From assembly GCF_001543325.1 (NCBI RefSeq), contig NZ_CP013355.1:2076001-2140000 (forward strand): 64,000 nucleotides of DNA, read 5' to 3'. The notes beneath the pieces were generated by a model. The model was not told the DNA's origin, did not search any database, and was given only the letters and a program-made list of their open reading frames with translations. Position 1 is the first letter of the stretch. Each line of letters starts with the position of its first letter. Position numbers and translations under genes: made by a program. This document shows positions 16,171 to 24,303 of this stretch, piece after piece. Origin of the DNA: Lutibacter profundi (lineage in GTDB: Bacteria; Bacteroidota; Bacteroidia; Flavobacteriales; Flavobacteriaceae).

Positions 16171-18561
16171 TTAAGATGCTAATGCAGCTTGCATTAGAGC
16201 ATAATATTCGTCTGCTTGTGCTAATTGACTAGCATAAGTTGCCTCTAATGTATCTACAAGAGCTTGAAGGTATGTAATATACGCTTGAGCAGCAGCTTCA
16301 TCAACTTGTCCTTCAGCTAAAGCAGCTTGAGCATTAGCAAGACTGTTCATTGCAGTTGCAAGATCAGCTTGTAAGCTAGCTAATCCAGTAGCAAGGTCAG
16401 CTAAATTATCAGTATAAACGTTAACCATATTATTAGCTAACGCTTGCTCATTATCTAATGCAGTCCACTCAGCAGCAAGAGCATAGTACTCATTCCAAGC
16501 AGTAATAAGTTGCGCTTCAATATCAGCATCATTACTTGTAATATAACCAGTACTAGCAATATATGCATCGTATTCAGCTTGTAAACCATCAACAACAGCT
16601 TGATATGCATCAATTAAAGGCTGAATTTGAGAAATAGTTAATTCCCAGTCAGCGATATCAGCATTTGCAGCATCAATCCATCCTTGTAACATAGTAGGTG
16701 TATCTAAAGCAGCTAGAGCATTATTAGCAGTAGTTAAAGCATTATTAGCAGTAGTTAAAGCATTATCAGCAGTAGTTAAAGCATCGTCAGCAGCATCATA
16801 ATCTGCTTGAGCAGTAGCAAGAGCATCTTCAGCAGCAATAACTAAGGCAACCTGATTGTCATATAAATCTTTTTGTTCATTAAAAGTAACTAACGCAGCA
16901 GCTAACGCATCTCCAAATGTATCAACAGTAAGTTGAGCAGCATCTACCGCATCTTGAAGAGGTTGAATAGCATCTTGAGCAGCAGTTAAAGCAACTACAG
17001 CAGCGTCTAATCTATCAGCATTTGTTCCACCAGCAACATCATCTGTACCTACATCGTAATAATCTCCAGGAGCTAAAGCTCCAGCAGTAGCATCAGCTAA
17101 GAAAGCAGCATAAGTTCCATATGTACCTGTATGGTCAATACCAGTACCAGCAGTTAATGTCAAAGCATCTACTCCGTCATCTGTTGAGTTAACAACGTAA
17201 TAAGAGGCTGTTATCGTTGTAGCATCAGCATGCAACCCTAAAGCTTCGTTTACACCAGCTTCCCATACAAACCCACTAGGGTCTGCTTCAAAAACAGCTA
17301 ATTTAGCGTCGTAATCCGCTTGTGCAACATCCACTGCATCTACACCAGCTGCTAAATTAGCTTGAGCAGCAACCAAATCGGCATTAGCACCAGCAATACC
17401 AGCATCATAAAGAGCTTGTTCAGTAGCTAAATTTGCAATTGCAGTTTGGTAGCTAGCATCTAATAGTGCAAGAGCAGCGTTAAGATCATCAAGATTATTA
17501 GTTGCAGTAGTTAAAGCAGCATCAGCATCATCGAAAGTACTAACAGCATCGTTATACACTACTAATGCAGCGTCATAGTTAGCTTGAGCAGTGGCGACAG
17601 CATCTTCAGCAGCAGCTAAATCAGCAGGATAACTATCAATAGCATCTTGCCACATTAAAATATCAGCTTCAGCTAAAGCAATATCATCTAAGAAATCTTG
17701 CTTGTCAGCTTGAGCATCTTCTAAATCAGCTAAAGCATTTTCATATCTAGTAACAATTTCATCTCTACTTGCTTGTAAGTCAGCCAATGCAGTAATTTCA
17801 TTCATTTTTGCAGTAATTTCAGCATCTTTTGCTGCTAATAGTGCGTCAAGCTCAGCAACTCTATCTTCCCACATTGTTTTTTGAGCTTCAGGAGTAGAAG
17901 GATCTTGCATATACGCTTCTAAATCTGCAATAGCAGTTTCTAAAGCTGTGATGTTTGCTTGATTTGTAAACACTGTAGCTTCTAATTGTGCTAAAAAGTA
18001 TGTCCAAGACACATTTCCGTTTAACATTAACTGAGCAGTAGCTAAACTTGCTTCAGCAGTTAGTTTTTGAGACAATGTGTTGTTTGCATGTGTCATAGCT
18101 ATACTATACTTTGTAGCATATTCTGCAGCTAGTGTAACACCTGCAGCTTCTATTTGAGCCATAAGATCTATCATTTCAAGATCAAAATTAGCCTGTGAAA
18201 TAGCTAAAGCATTTTGTGCGTTAGCAACATTCAAATCAGTTTGAGCAGCAAGAGTTCTTAATTGTTGCTCACGTACAGCAGCATCATAAGCATCATCTGC
18301 TATAATTCCAGCAGTAATTGCATCAGCTTGAGCAGCTTGGGCAGTTGTGTAATCAGCTTGTGCTTGAGCGGCAGCAGCCTGCGCTGCTAACAAATTAGCT
18401 TCTGCATTTTGTACAGCAGTTTGCGCGGCCATTAAATCAGCTTGAGCTGAATAAATAGCTTCTACAAGTGGCGAGACTTCATTGTCAATACAAGATGTAA
18501 AGCTGGTACTAAATAAGGCAGTTATCATTAGAACTACCGTAAATCTTTTAATTTTTTTCAT
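16171..18561 (-). CDS. Very Ala-rich coiled-coil lipoprotein
   Basis: A 796-residue protein with a lipoprotein signal (MKKIKRFTVVLMITALFSTSFTSC, Cys near 24). The rest is dominated by Ala, Gln, Asp, Thr and Leu in heptad-like patterns (AQADLMAAQTAVQNAEANLLAAQAA), i.e. long helical coiled coil, interrupted by a short non-helical domain near residues 430-515 (FVWEAGVNEALGL ... DYYDVGTDDVAGG). The composition is far from that of its neighbours and raises local GC. It contains three tandem 21-bp units. Probably an outer-membrane-anchored fibre or spacer working with the next-door barrel; no known family was recognised. Confidence 0.8.
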   Translation of the reverse strand: MKKIKRFTVVLMITALFSTSFTSCIDNEVSPLVEAIYSAQADLMAAQTAVQNAEANLLAAQAAAAQAQADYTTAQAAQADAITAGIIADDAYDAAVREQQLRTLAAQTDLNVANAQNALAISQANFDLEMIDLMAQIEAAGVTLAAEYATKYSIAMTHANNTLSQKLTAEASLATAQLMLNGNVSWTYFLAQLEATVFTNQANITALETAIADLEAYMQDPSTPEAQKTMWEDRVAELDALLAAKDAEITAKMNEITALADLQASRDEIVTRYENALADLEDAQADKQDFLDDIALAEADILMWQDAIDSYPADLAAAEDAVATAQANYDAALVVYNDAVSTFDDADAALTTATNNLDDLNAALALLDASYQTAIANLATEQALYDAGIAGANADLVAAQANLAAGVDAVDVAQADYDAKLAVFEADPSGFVWEAGVNEALGLHADATTITASYYVVNSTDDGVDALTLTAGTGIDHTGTYGTYAAFLADATAGALAPGDYYDVGTDDVAGGTNADRLDAAVVALTAAQDAIQPLQDAVDAAQLTVDTFGDALAAALVTFNEQKDLYDNQVALVIAAEDALATAQADYDAADDALTTADNALTTANNALTTANNALAALDTPTMLQGWIDAANADIADWELTISQIQPLIDAYQAVVDGLQAEYDAYIASTGYITSNDADIEAQLITAWNEYYALAAEWTALDNEQALANNMVNVYTDNLADLATGLASLQADLATAMNSLANAQAALAEGQVDEAAAQAYITYLQALVDTLEATYASQLAQADEYYALMQAALAS
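16721..16783 (-). repeat. Three 21-bp tandem repeats in the Ala-rich lipoprotein gene
   Basis: Units at 16721-16741, 16742-16762 and 16763-16783 differ by one base in the third. They encode heptads of the type ALTTANN, so each gain or loss adds a whole heptad without breaking the coiled coil. Confidence 0.8.
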
Positions 18562-18633
18562 TTCGTAACTTTTTAATTAATATTCTTTAAAATCTAAATA
18601 GGTTAATAAACTTGTGTTATCACAATTAGTTAA

Positions 18634-18663
18634 CAAAACTACATATTTTTTTTAATAATGCAA
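18634..18663 (-). promoter_or_regulatory. Bacteroidota promoter for the Ala-rich lipoprotein gene
   Basis: On the minus strand TTG (18663-18661), 19 bases, then TAGTTTTG (18641-18634): an ideal TTG-N19-TAnnTTTG. The transcript would start about 65 bases upstream of the ATG at 18561. Confidence 0.7.
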
Positions 18664-18895
18664 TAATGGATTTACAAAAACTAGTTCTTTTTTGGAATAT
18701 TTAATTATCGTAGATTATCAAATATAGCATAAACAACTAATAAACAAGATGTTAACTATTATTGTGTTTATGGTTTAGTTATCAAGCAACTACAATTTAA
18801 TTCAAATTCAATGGATTAAACCCATATATATCTATGTTTTGTTTAAAAATACAAGAGTATTTAAAGCTAATTTTCCTTTTCAAGGATGTAGAATA

Positions 18896-19227
18896 ACTCG
18901 TTGGACATTCTAAATAATGTTATTTTTTATATTGTTGATGTTTCTTTTAATGATAAACTTATTTAAATACTGAATGGTTGTGAGTGCTGAAATTCTAGAT
19001 ATTATTCTAGTCTTAAATTCTCGAAAATACTTTGCGTAATTGCGTCTTATCATAAATTAATCACATAACTTAGAGAACTAGGTTTCTGTATTTTTTTTAT
19101 TAGAAATGTGGAGTTGTCTTTTAGGGTTATTTTTAGCATCTTCCATTTCTATAAATTCAGAAGTTAGTCTTAAACTAATTAATTCTAAATTACTCATCTT
19201 AGGTTGCTGTATTTGATAGGCTAGAAG
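18896..19227 (-). mobile_element. Decayed IS982-type element, cut by the intact copy
   Basis: Minus-strand translation of 19227-18910 aligns with the intact transposase next door: an N-terminal part (PKMSNLELISLRLTSEFIEMED against PRLKDIELIAMNLTAEYMSID) joined directly to the C-terminal part (MIRRNYAKYFREFKTRI against MIRRNYAKSFQGFKTRI, ending NINNIKNNII). About 165 internal residues are missing and two stops interrupt it (TAG 19080-19078, TAA 19059-19057). The outer end AACTCGTTGGACATT at 18895-18909 matches the intact element's terminal repeat. Between 18562 and 18895 I see only the lipoprotein promoter and no gene. Confidence 0.8.
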
Positions 19228-20208
19228 ACCCGTTGTGTATTATAAATTACATAAAAAAAGTTGTTCATTGGCCTGTTAAAGTCGTGTATTTATTTGAATA
19301 TTAAACAATTAAATATATGAACAACTTTAAAGCAAATTACAATAAAATTTTAGAAGTACTAAAGTCAATTACAGAAAAAGAACAATTTTTAAAACAAAAA
19401 AGAAAACCAAGACTTAAAGATATAGAATTAATTGCTATGAATTTAACAGCAGAATACATGAGTATTGATAGTGAATGTCAGTTGTTTAAAGAGATTTCTA
19501 TTGATTTGAAAAATAAGATTGAACGTTCTGTTTATAATAGGAGAAAGCGAAAACTATTTTTTGCCATAGCGTTTATTAGAAATGAACTATCAAATAAATT
19601 TAATGAATTTGAAAATTATTTTGTGGTAGATAGCATGCCTTTAGAGGTGGTTAAATTGGCTAGAAGTAGTAGCAGTAAAATTTGCAAAGAAGAATTTTAT
19701 AGTTCTCCAAATAGAGGTTTTTGTGCAAGCCAAAACATGCACTACTATGGGTACAAAATACATGCGGTTAGTTCTATTGAGGGTGTTTTTAAAAGTTTTG
19801 ATATAAGCAAAGCTTCAGTTCACGATATTCATTATTTAAAAGATATTAAAAATCAATTTAATGAGTGTGTGATTTTGGGAGATAAAAGATATTTAAGTGC
19901 TGATTATCAATTAGATTTATTTGAAAGTAAGCAAATAAAACTGGAAGTTCCAATGCGGAAAAATCAACAGAATTATAAAAAACAAACATTTATTTTTAGA
20001 AAGAAAAGAAAGCGAATAGAAACTTTGTTTTCACAACTTTTCGACCAATTTATGATTCGCAGAAATTATGCTAAATCTTTTCAAGGTTTTAAAACAAGAA
20101 TACTATCAAAATTAACATCATTAACAATCATTCAGTTTATTAATAAGTTTGTTTTTGATAGAAATATAAATAATATAAAAATTAGCATTATTTAAATGCA
20201 CAACGGGT
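19228..20208 (+). mobile_element. IS982-family insertion sequence, 981 bp
   Basis: Terminal inverted repeats ACCCGTTGTGTAT (from 19228) and its complement ending at 20208 (ATGCACAACGGGT) bound one transposase gene. No target-site duplication is visible: the left flank ends CTAGAAG and the right begins TGATATTG. The left end abuts a decayed relative in opposite orientation, and the right end interrupts a DUF3179 gene, so flanking DNA was probably lost after insertion. Confidence 0.85.
19317..20195 (+). CDS. IS982-family transposase
   Basis: A 292-residue DDE transposase of normal length and apparently intact. The catalytic triad is Asp105 (YFVVDSMPLE), Asp189 (VILGDKRYLSAD) and Glu235 (RKRIETLFSQ), in the DDE_Tnp_1-type context. 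The basic N-terminus (KQKRKPRLKDIELIAM) includes the DNA-binding part. It ends 13 bases before the right terminal repeat's outer boundary. The element could still be mobile. Confidence 0.88.
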   Translation: MNNFKANYNKILEVLKSITEKEQFLKQKRKPRLKDIELIAMNLTAEYMSIDSECQLFKEISIDLKNKIERSVYNRRKRKLFFAIAFIRNELSNKFNEFENYFVVDSMPLEVVKLARSSSSKICKEEFYSSPNRGFCASQNMHYYGYKIHAVSSIEGVFKSFDISKASVHDIHYLKDIKNQFNECVILGDKRYLSADYQLDLFESKQIKLEVPMRKNQQNYKKQTFIFRKKRKRIETLFSQLFDQFMIRRNYAKSFQGFKTRILSKLTSLTIIQFINKFVFDRNINNIKISII

Positions 20209-20942
20209 TGATATTGATAAATGTGTATGGTTGGTAATTCGTTTTTGGTGATATTTTCTAAAACTCCATAAACTACTTCATTACTTTCGATTGTTGTTTT
20301 GGGTGAAGTTTTAGAACTTTTACCACTTTGAATACTTGTGTTAGTAAATACGTAAGCATTTGGAAAATTAGTTCTTACCGTTAACCAAGTTGTTTCAACC
20401 AAATTAATAGTTTCAAGCATTTTATTTTGGTATTTACCTTTAATACTTTTTAATAAAAATTGAGACCAATAGGTATCGGTTTTTTGATCAATAGCTACTA
20501 AATTTTCTTTATATAAATACCCAGAAGATCTTAAAATAAAGGAATCTTCTGTGTTAAAATCTCGTTTAAAGAGGATACTACTTTCAGTAATTGGACAATA
20601 AGTTAATGAAAATGCTATTCCGTTTTTATCATCATTTATAATTTCATAGGTGCTAATATAGCGATAGGGATATGCCCAAACTTCACCATTTTTAAAACTA
20701 ATTAAGGCCACTTTACTTGGGTCAGAAATAAATTCAACATCTTTTGCTAATGTATAGCTAGGGTTTAATGCTAAAGGGAAAGGGCTATTAGAGCCTGTAA
20801 TTTCAGAGGTAGGAACTATCCAATTAAATGCAGTATTATTAGCTTCTAAATCTACCAAGGTAGTTTCATTTGAATTAGAGTTGCAAGAGCTATAAAGAAA
20901 CAAGCTACACGTAATAATAAATAGTTTTTTCATTGGTTGCAT
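20121..20942 (-). pseudogene. DUF3179 lipoprotein gene truncated by the insertion sequence
   Basis: Reads from ATG 20942 (or 20933, MKKLF) with a lipoprotein signal ending SSC. DUF3179 features are present: the GEVWAYPYRYISTYEIIND stretch and LTYCPITESSILF. Real gene sequence ends at 20209, where the insertion-sequence repeat begins; the last ~29 residues are read from the element. About 244 residues remain of a protein usually around 350 or more. The missing C-terminal part is not found on the other side of the element. Confidence 0.8.
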
Positions 20943-21027
20943 TGTGTTTCAGCGTTTGCTAAGTAGACGAATTTGTTTTTGCTTTCTTACAAAATAATTT
21001 GAGGGTTTCTTTTAAAAAAGCAAAAAA

Positions 21028-21056
21028 AAAAGACTGCCTTTTCAGAACAGTCTTTT
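21028..21056 (-). terminator. Rho-independent terminator after ssb
   Basis: Stem AAAAGACTG / CAGTCTTTT with an 11-base loop; on the minus strand it is followed by a run of ten T. Lies 24 bases past the ssb stop. Confidence 0.85.
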
Positions 21057-21079
21057 CCTTTTCATAACAATCTCCCCTA

Positions 21080-21418
21080 CTATTGTTTGTTGCCAAGCAT
21101 CAATAATTCATTTATAACAACTTCAGTAATATATTTTTTAGCGCCATCTTTATCTTCATAACTTCTTGAAGTTAGTTTGCCTTCAATGGCAATTTCATTT
21201 CCTTTTTCAAGATATTTTTCTACAATTTCTGCGGTTTTATTCCAAGCAATTAGATTGTGCCATTCAGTATTTGTGATTTTTTCTCCTTCTGTATTTTTAT
21301 AACTTTCATTTGTTGCCAGTGAAAATTTAGCTAACTTTTTCCCTGAATCTAAGGTGATAATTTCGGGGTTGTTTCCTAGGTTTCCAATTAACTGCACTTT
21401 GTTTCTTAACGTACTCAT
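21080..21418 (-). CDS. ssb: Single-stranded DNA-binding protein, short form
   Basis: A 112-residue OB-fold protein: MSTLRNKVQLIGNLGNNPEI, then KLAKFSLATNESYKNTEGE, TEWHNLIAWNKTAEIVEKYLEKGNEIAIEGKLTSRSYEDKDG. It stops right after the OB domain (LLMLGNKQ) and lacks the flexible linker and acidic DDIPF-type tip that recruits partner proteins in long SSBs. Bacteroidota often encode several SSBs, so this may be the accessory one. Confidence 0.95.
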   Translation of the reverse strand: MSTLRNKVQLIGNLGNNPEIITLDSGKKLAKFSLATNESYKNTEGEKITNTEWHNLIAWNKTAEIVEKYLEKGNEIAIEGKLTSRSYEDKDGAKKYITEVVINELLMLGNKQ

Positions 21419-21521
21419 AAGATAAGGTATTAAATTACGTTGAATTTCATTTGTTCAATCCAACAGTGCAAATATTAGAAAGCCTTTCAATATTATTCGG
21501 TTGTTATATAATTACTTTCGA

Positions 21522-21567
21522 ATGTAAACGGATGTAAACGTTTGTATGTGTTTTTTTTATACCTTTG
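21522..21567 (+). promoter_or_regulatory. Promoter region between ssb and the NUMOD4/HNH gene with repeated ATGTAAACG
   Basis: ATGTAAACG occurs at 21522-21530 and 21532-21540, the second running into a near-palindrome GTAAACGTTTGTA. Downstream is a -7 box TACCTTTG (21560-21567) for the plus-strand gene. The repeats are candidate operator half-sites; no regulator was identified. Confidence 0.4.
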
Positions 21568-21598
21568 AAGTCTATACTACTAAATAAAATGTTAGATT

Positions 21599-22150
21599 AT
21601 GATAATTGATTTCAAAAATGAAATTTGGAAATCATATACACAAGAGCATTGGAGTGATGATGACGAATATATGATTTCAAATTATGGGAGGGTTAAGAAG
21701 AAGAAAGTTTACAACAGTGATTGGAGATTATCTCCCACTTCACTGGTGACTGGATATAAATCTTTTGGGATCAAGAAAAAGGGAAACTTAAAATCTTCAT
21801 CAGCTTATGTACATAGGTTGGTGGCAATTTTATTTTTAGAAAGAAAAGAGGACCAAAAATTTGTAATTCATTTAGACTTTGACAAAACAAATAATGTAGC
21901 TTCAAATTTAAAATGGACGAATAGAGTTGAACTTAATGAGCACAACAAAAAAAATCCAGTTCATAAAAAAAGATTAGGACGAAGAACCTACTCTAAATTG
22001 ACAGAAGGAAGAGTTCGAATAATAAAGAAGAAAATATTAGATCCAAATAGGAGAACAAGAATGCGCTTAATTGCCAAACAATTTGGAATTTCTGAAATGC
22101 AGTTGTATAGAATTAAATCTGGCGAAAACTGGGGAAGTGTAAAAGTGTAA
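21599..22150 (+). CDS. NUMOD4/HNH-like protein with C-terminal helix-turn-helix
   Basis: A 183-residue protein. Residues 5-35 fit NUMOD4 (EIWKSYTQEHWSDDDEYMISNYGRVK). Next is an HNH-like core: YVHRLVAILFL, VIHLDFDKTNNVASNLKWTNRVELNEH, where the usual VNHIDGNK has Ile for Asn but keeps His. A C-terminal HTH (RLIAKQFGISEMQLYRIKSGENW) replaces the NUMOD1 region. It could be a homing-type endonuclease or a domesticated DNA-binding protein; the changed motif makes activity uncertain. No intron or phage context is seen. Confidence 0.75.
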   Translation: MIIDFKNEIWKSYTQEHWSDDDEYMISNYGRVKKKKVYNSDWRLSPTSLVTGYKSFGIKKKGNLKSSSAYVHRLVAILFLERKEDQKFVIHLDFDKTNNVASNLKWTNRVELNEHNKKNPVHKKRLGRRTYSKLTEGRVRIIKKKILDPNRRTRMRLIAKQFGISEMQLYRIKSGENWGSVKV

Positions 22151-22195
22151 CAACTATTTTTTTAAAAAGAATAATTGAAAAAGATAAAAATTGCT

Positions 22196-22543
22196 ATGAA
22201 AAAAAATTGCTTAGAATGTGGAGAACCATTAATTGGACGAATTGATAAAAAATTCTGTTCAGATTATTGTAGAAATTCATTCAATAATAAAATTAACAAG
22301 GAGAGCAAAAACCTTATACGAAACACAAACAATAGATTGCGTAAAAATCATCATTTACTCACGAAGTTAAATGTAACAGGTAAAACAAAAGTTACTAGAA
22401 GAAAATTGTTAGATGGTAATTTTGATTTTAATTTTTTCACATCAATATATACTACAAAAACAGGAAATACGTATTACTACATTTACGACCAAGGTTACTT
22501 AGCTTTAGAAAACGATTATTATTTATTGATAAGAAAAGAATAA
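22196..22543 (+). CDS. Small zinc-ribbon protein (DUF2116-like)
   Basis: A 115-residue protein if started at ATG 22196; a TTG at 22175 would add seven residues. It begins with a four-Cys zinc ribbon, CLECGEPLIGRIDKKFCSDYC, a pattern shared with DUF2116 proteins. The rest is basic and then hydrophobic/aromatic (TTKTGNTYYYIYDQGYLAL). Its role is unknown; DNA or RNA binding is plausible. It sits 45 bases after the HNH-like gene on the same strand, so the two may be cotranscribed. Confidence 0.75.
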   Translation: MKKNCLECGEPLIGRIDKKFCSDYCRNSFNNKINKESKNLIRNTNNRLRKNHHLLTKLNVTGKTKVTRRKLLDGNFDFNFFTSIYTTKTGNTYYYIYDQGYLALENDYYLLIRKE

Positions 22544-22630
22544 TTGTGTATTTCATCATTGCCTTTTGTTTAGCAAATTATAAAAATATTTAAATTTGTT
22601 AAAAGGAAAAGAATACAAACGCAACGTAGT

Positions 22631-22663
22631 GAAGCAATCTGTTACTTTTTATACAGATTACTT
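22631..22663. terminator. Hairpin in a repeat-like spacer between convergent genes
   Basis: GAAGCAATCTGT (22631-22642) pairs with ACAGATTACTTC (22652-22663) with one mismatch and a nine-base loop. The sequence TAGTGAAGCAATCT ... ATTACTTCGTCG resembles dispersed intergenic elements of this family and could end transcription from both sides. Confidence 0.6.
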
Positions 22664-22731
22664 CGTCGTAAAGAACTCCTCGTAATAACGTTTTGCTATT
22701 GAGAATGTAGTAAAACACTTTTAAACGAAGG

Positions 22732-24147
22732 TTAAAACTTGTTTTCTACTTCAGCAGCTTCCAACATTAAATAATGTAAGTCGGTATTTTTTATAAAAGG
22801 TGTTAATAAATCACTTCCAGGGCCAAACATTGCTAATTCAACATAATCAGCAGAATGTTGCATGCTAATCCAACCAATTGAATTATGTTGTTTTTGAATT
22901 TCAGCAAGTACTTTGAAAGGCAAATGTCGTGCATTGTATACGCCATTTTCAGATTTTAAATTGTTGTAGTAGCTTAAAATTAATTTAGCTTCATTATCAG
23001 TTGTAGCAAAATTATTAGCATATTCTATTCGTTCTTTAACCTGTGAAATGGAAGTTTCTTTACTAAAACCATTTAAAATCCATTCATTTGTATGTTTGTA
23101 GTTTTGAATTGAATCAAAATTAACGTTGGCTTTTTTGCCATAAATTAGTCCGGGATTTGCATTTCCGTGATCTGTAGTTATTATTACTAAAGTTTCTTCG
23201 TCTTTTTCAGCAAAATCAATAGCTACCTTTAAAGCTTCATCATGAGCTACTTGATCGTACAATAAACCAGCAATATCATTTCCATGTGCTGCCCAATCAA
23301 CTTTTCCAGCTTCAACTTGTAGTACAAAGCCTTCTGCATTATCTTTCATTCTGTCAATAGCTTTCTGAGTCATTTCACCCAAAGTTGGAATTTTATCGCT
23401 AAGTTCTTTATTATTGTCTCTATCTTTTGTGTAAGGAAGACCGTTATTGTAAAAAACACCCAAAATAGGTTTGGTTATATCAGCAGCTAACATTTCATTT
23501 CTTGTTTTTACAACTTGATAACCAGCATGGGTAAACTTCTGATACATATCAACTTTATCTTTTCTGTAGTTTGAAGAAAAGTAATTATTTCCACCGCCCA
23601 TCATAATATCAAAACTTTGCTCTAAATATTTTTCAGCAATTTTTTCTTGAGAATTACGAGATTTACTGTTTACGCAAAATCCGGCAGGTGTTGCATGCGT
23701 TATAGGCACAGTTGTAACACAACCAGCCATTTTACCAGCTTTTTTAAATTTTTGCCAAAGAGGTAAATGTTCTTCACCATTAGCACTAACATTTATTCCT
23801 CCATTTGGTATTCTAACACCACCACCCCAAGATGAACTAGCAGCAGCAGAATCGGTCACCAAAGACGTGGCAGATGCCATATCCATTAACCCTCTATTTA
23901 CTTTATTTTCTTTATATAATTGGAGCCAGTTACTACCAATCCCTGTTTTTCTTGACAAGTATAAATCAGCCATATTAAGAGTTCCAATACTCATACCATC
24001 ACTAATAACAATTATAATATTTTTGGCCTTTTTATGTTTTTTTACAGTATCAAAATCAGTTGGAGCAGCTACAATATCAAAGGGGTTTAATAGTGAAGTT
24101 CCAAGAGCAAATAAGGACCCGTTTCTAAAAAAATTTCTTCTATCCAT
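22732..24147 (-). CDS. Alkaline phosphatase (PhoA superfamily)
   Basis: A 471-residue exported enzyme that hydrolyses phosphate monoesters in the periplasm. The N-terminus MDRRNFFRNGSLFALGTSLL is Tat-like. Catalytic features: metal ligand Asp50 in VISDGMSIG, nucleophile Ser100 in VTDSAAASS, ITHATPAGF, QVEAGKVDWAAHGND, ITTDHGNANPG, and the last His in MQHSADYVELAMFGPGS. No Pho-box-like site was identified. Confidence 0.93.
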   Translation of the reverse strand: MDRRNFFRNGSLFALGTSLLNPFDIVAAPTDFDTVKKHKKAKNIIIVISDGMSIGTLNMADLYLSRKTGIGSNWLQLYKENKVNRGLMDMASATSLVTDSAAASSSWGGGVRIPNGGINVSANGEEHLPLWQKFKKAGKMAGCVTTVPITHATPAGFCVNSKSRNSQEKIAEKYLEQSFDIMMGGGNNYFSSNYRKDKVDMYQKFTHAGYQVVKTRNEMLAADITKPILGVFYNNGLPYTKDRDNNKELSDKIPTLGEMTQKAIDRMKDNAEGFVLQVEAGKVDWAAHGNDIAGLLYDQVAHDEALKVAIDFAEKDEETLVIITTDHGNANPGLIYGKKANVNFDSIQNYKHTNEWILNGFSKETSISQVKERIEYANNFATTDNEAKLILSYYNNLKSENGVYNARHLPFKVLAEIQKQHNSIGWISMQHSADYVELAMFGPGSDLLTPFIKNTDLHYLMLEAAEVENKF

Positions 24148-24172
24148 GTTGGGTTTTATAAAAAGTATTTTT

Positions 24173-24180
24173 CAAAGGTA
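24173..24180 (-). promoter_or_regulatory. -7 box TACCTTTG before the alkaline phosphatase
   Basis: Minus-strand TACCTTTG (24180-24173) matches TAnnTTTG, 25 bases upstream of the ATG at 24147. No well-spaced TTG. Confidence 0.35.
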
Positions 24181-24303
24181 AAAGAATTAGGAAATAACCT
24201 TGTATTATTTATTGCTTTGTAGGTACATTTAATGAAACGTTAACATTTTATTTTAATTAAACTAAAAAATAAATTAATTTTAGGCATTTCAATTTTTTAA
24301 AAT

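Noticed and set aside
22544-22731. A tRNA or small RNA in the hairpin spacer
   Set aside because: It has a simple inverted repeat with no cloverleaf; a terminator or repeat element explains it.
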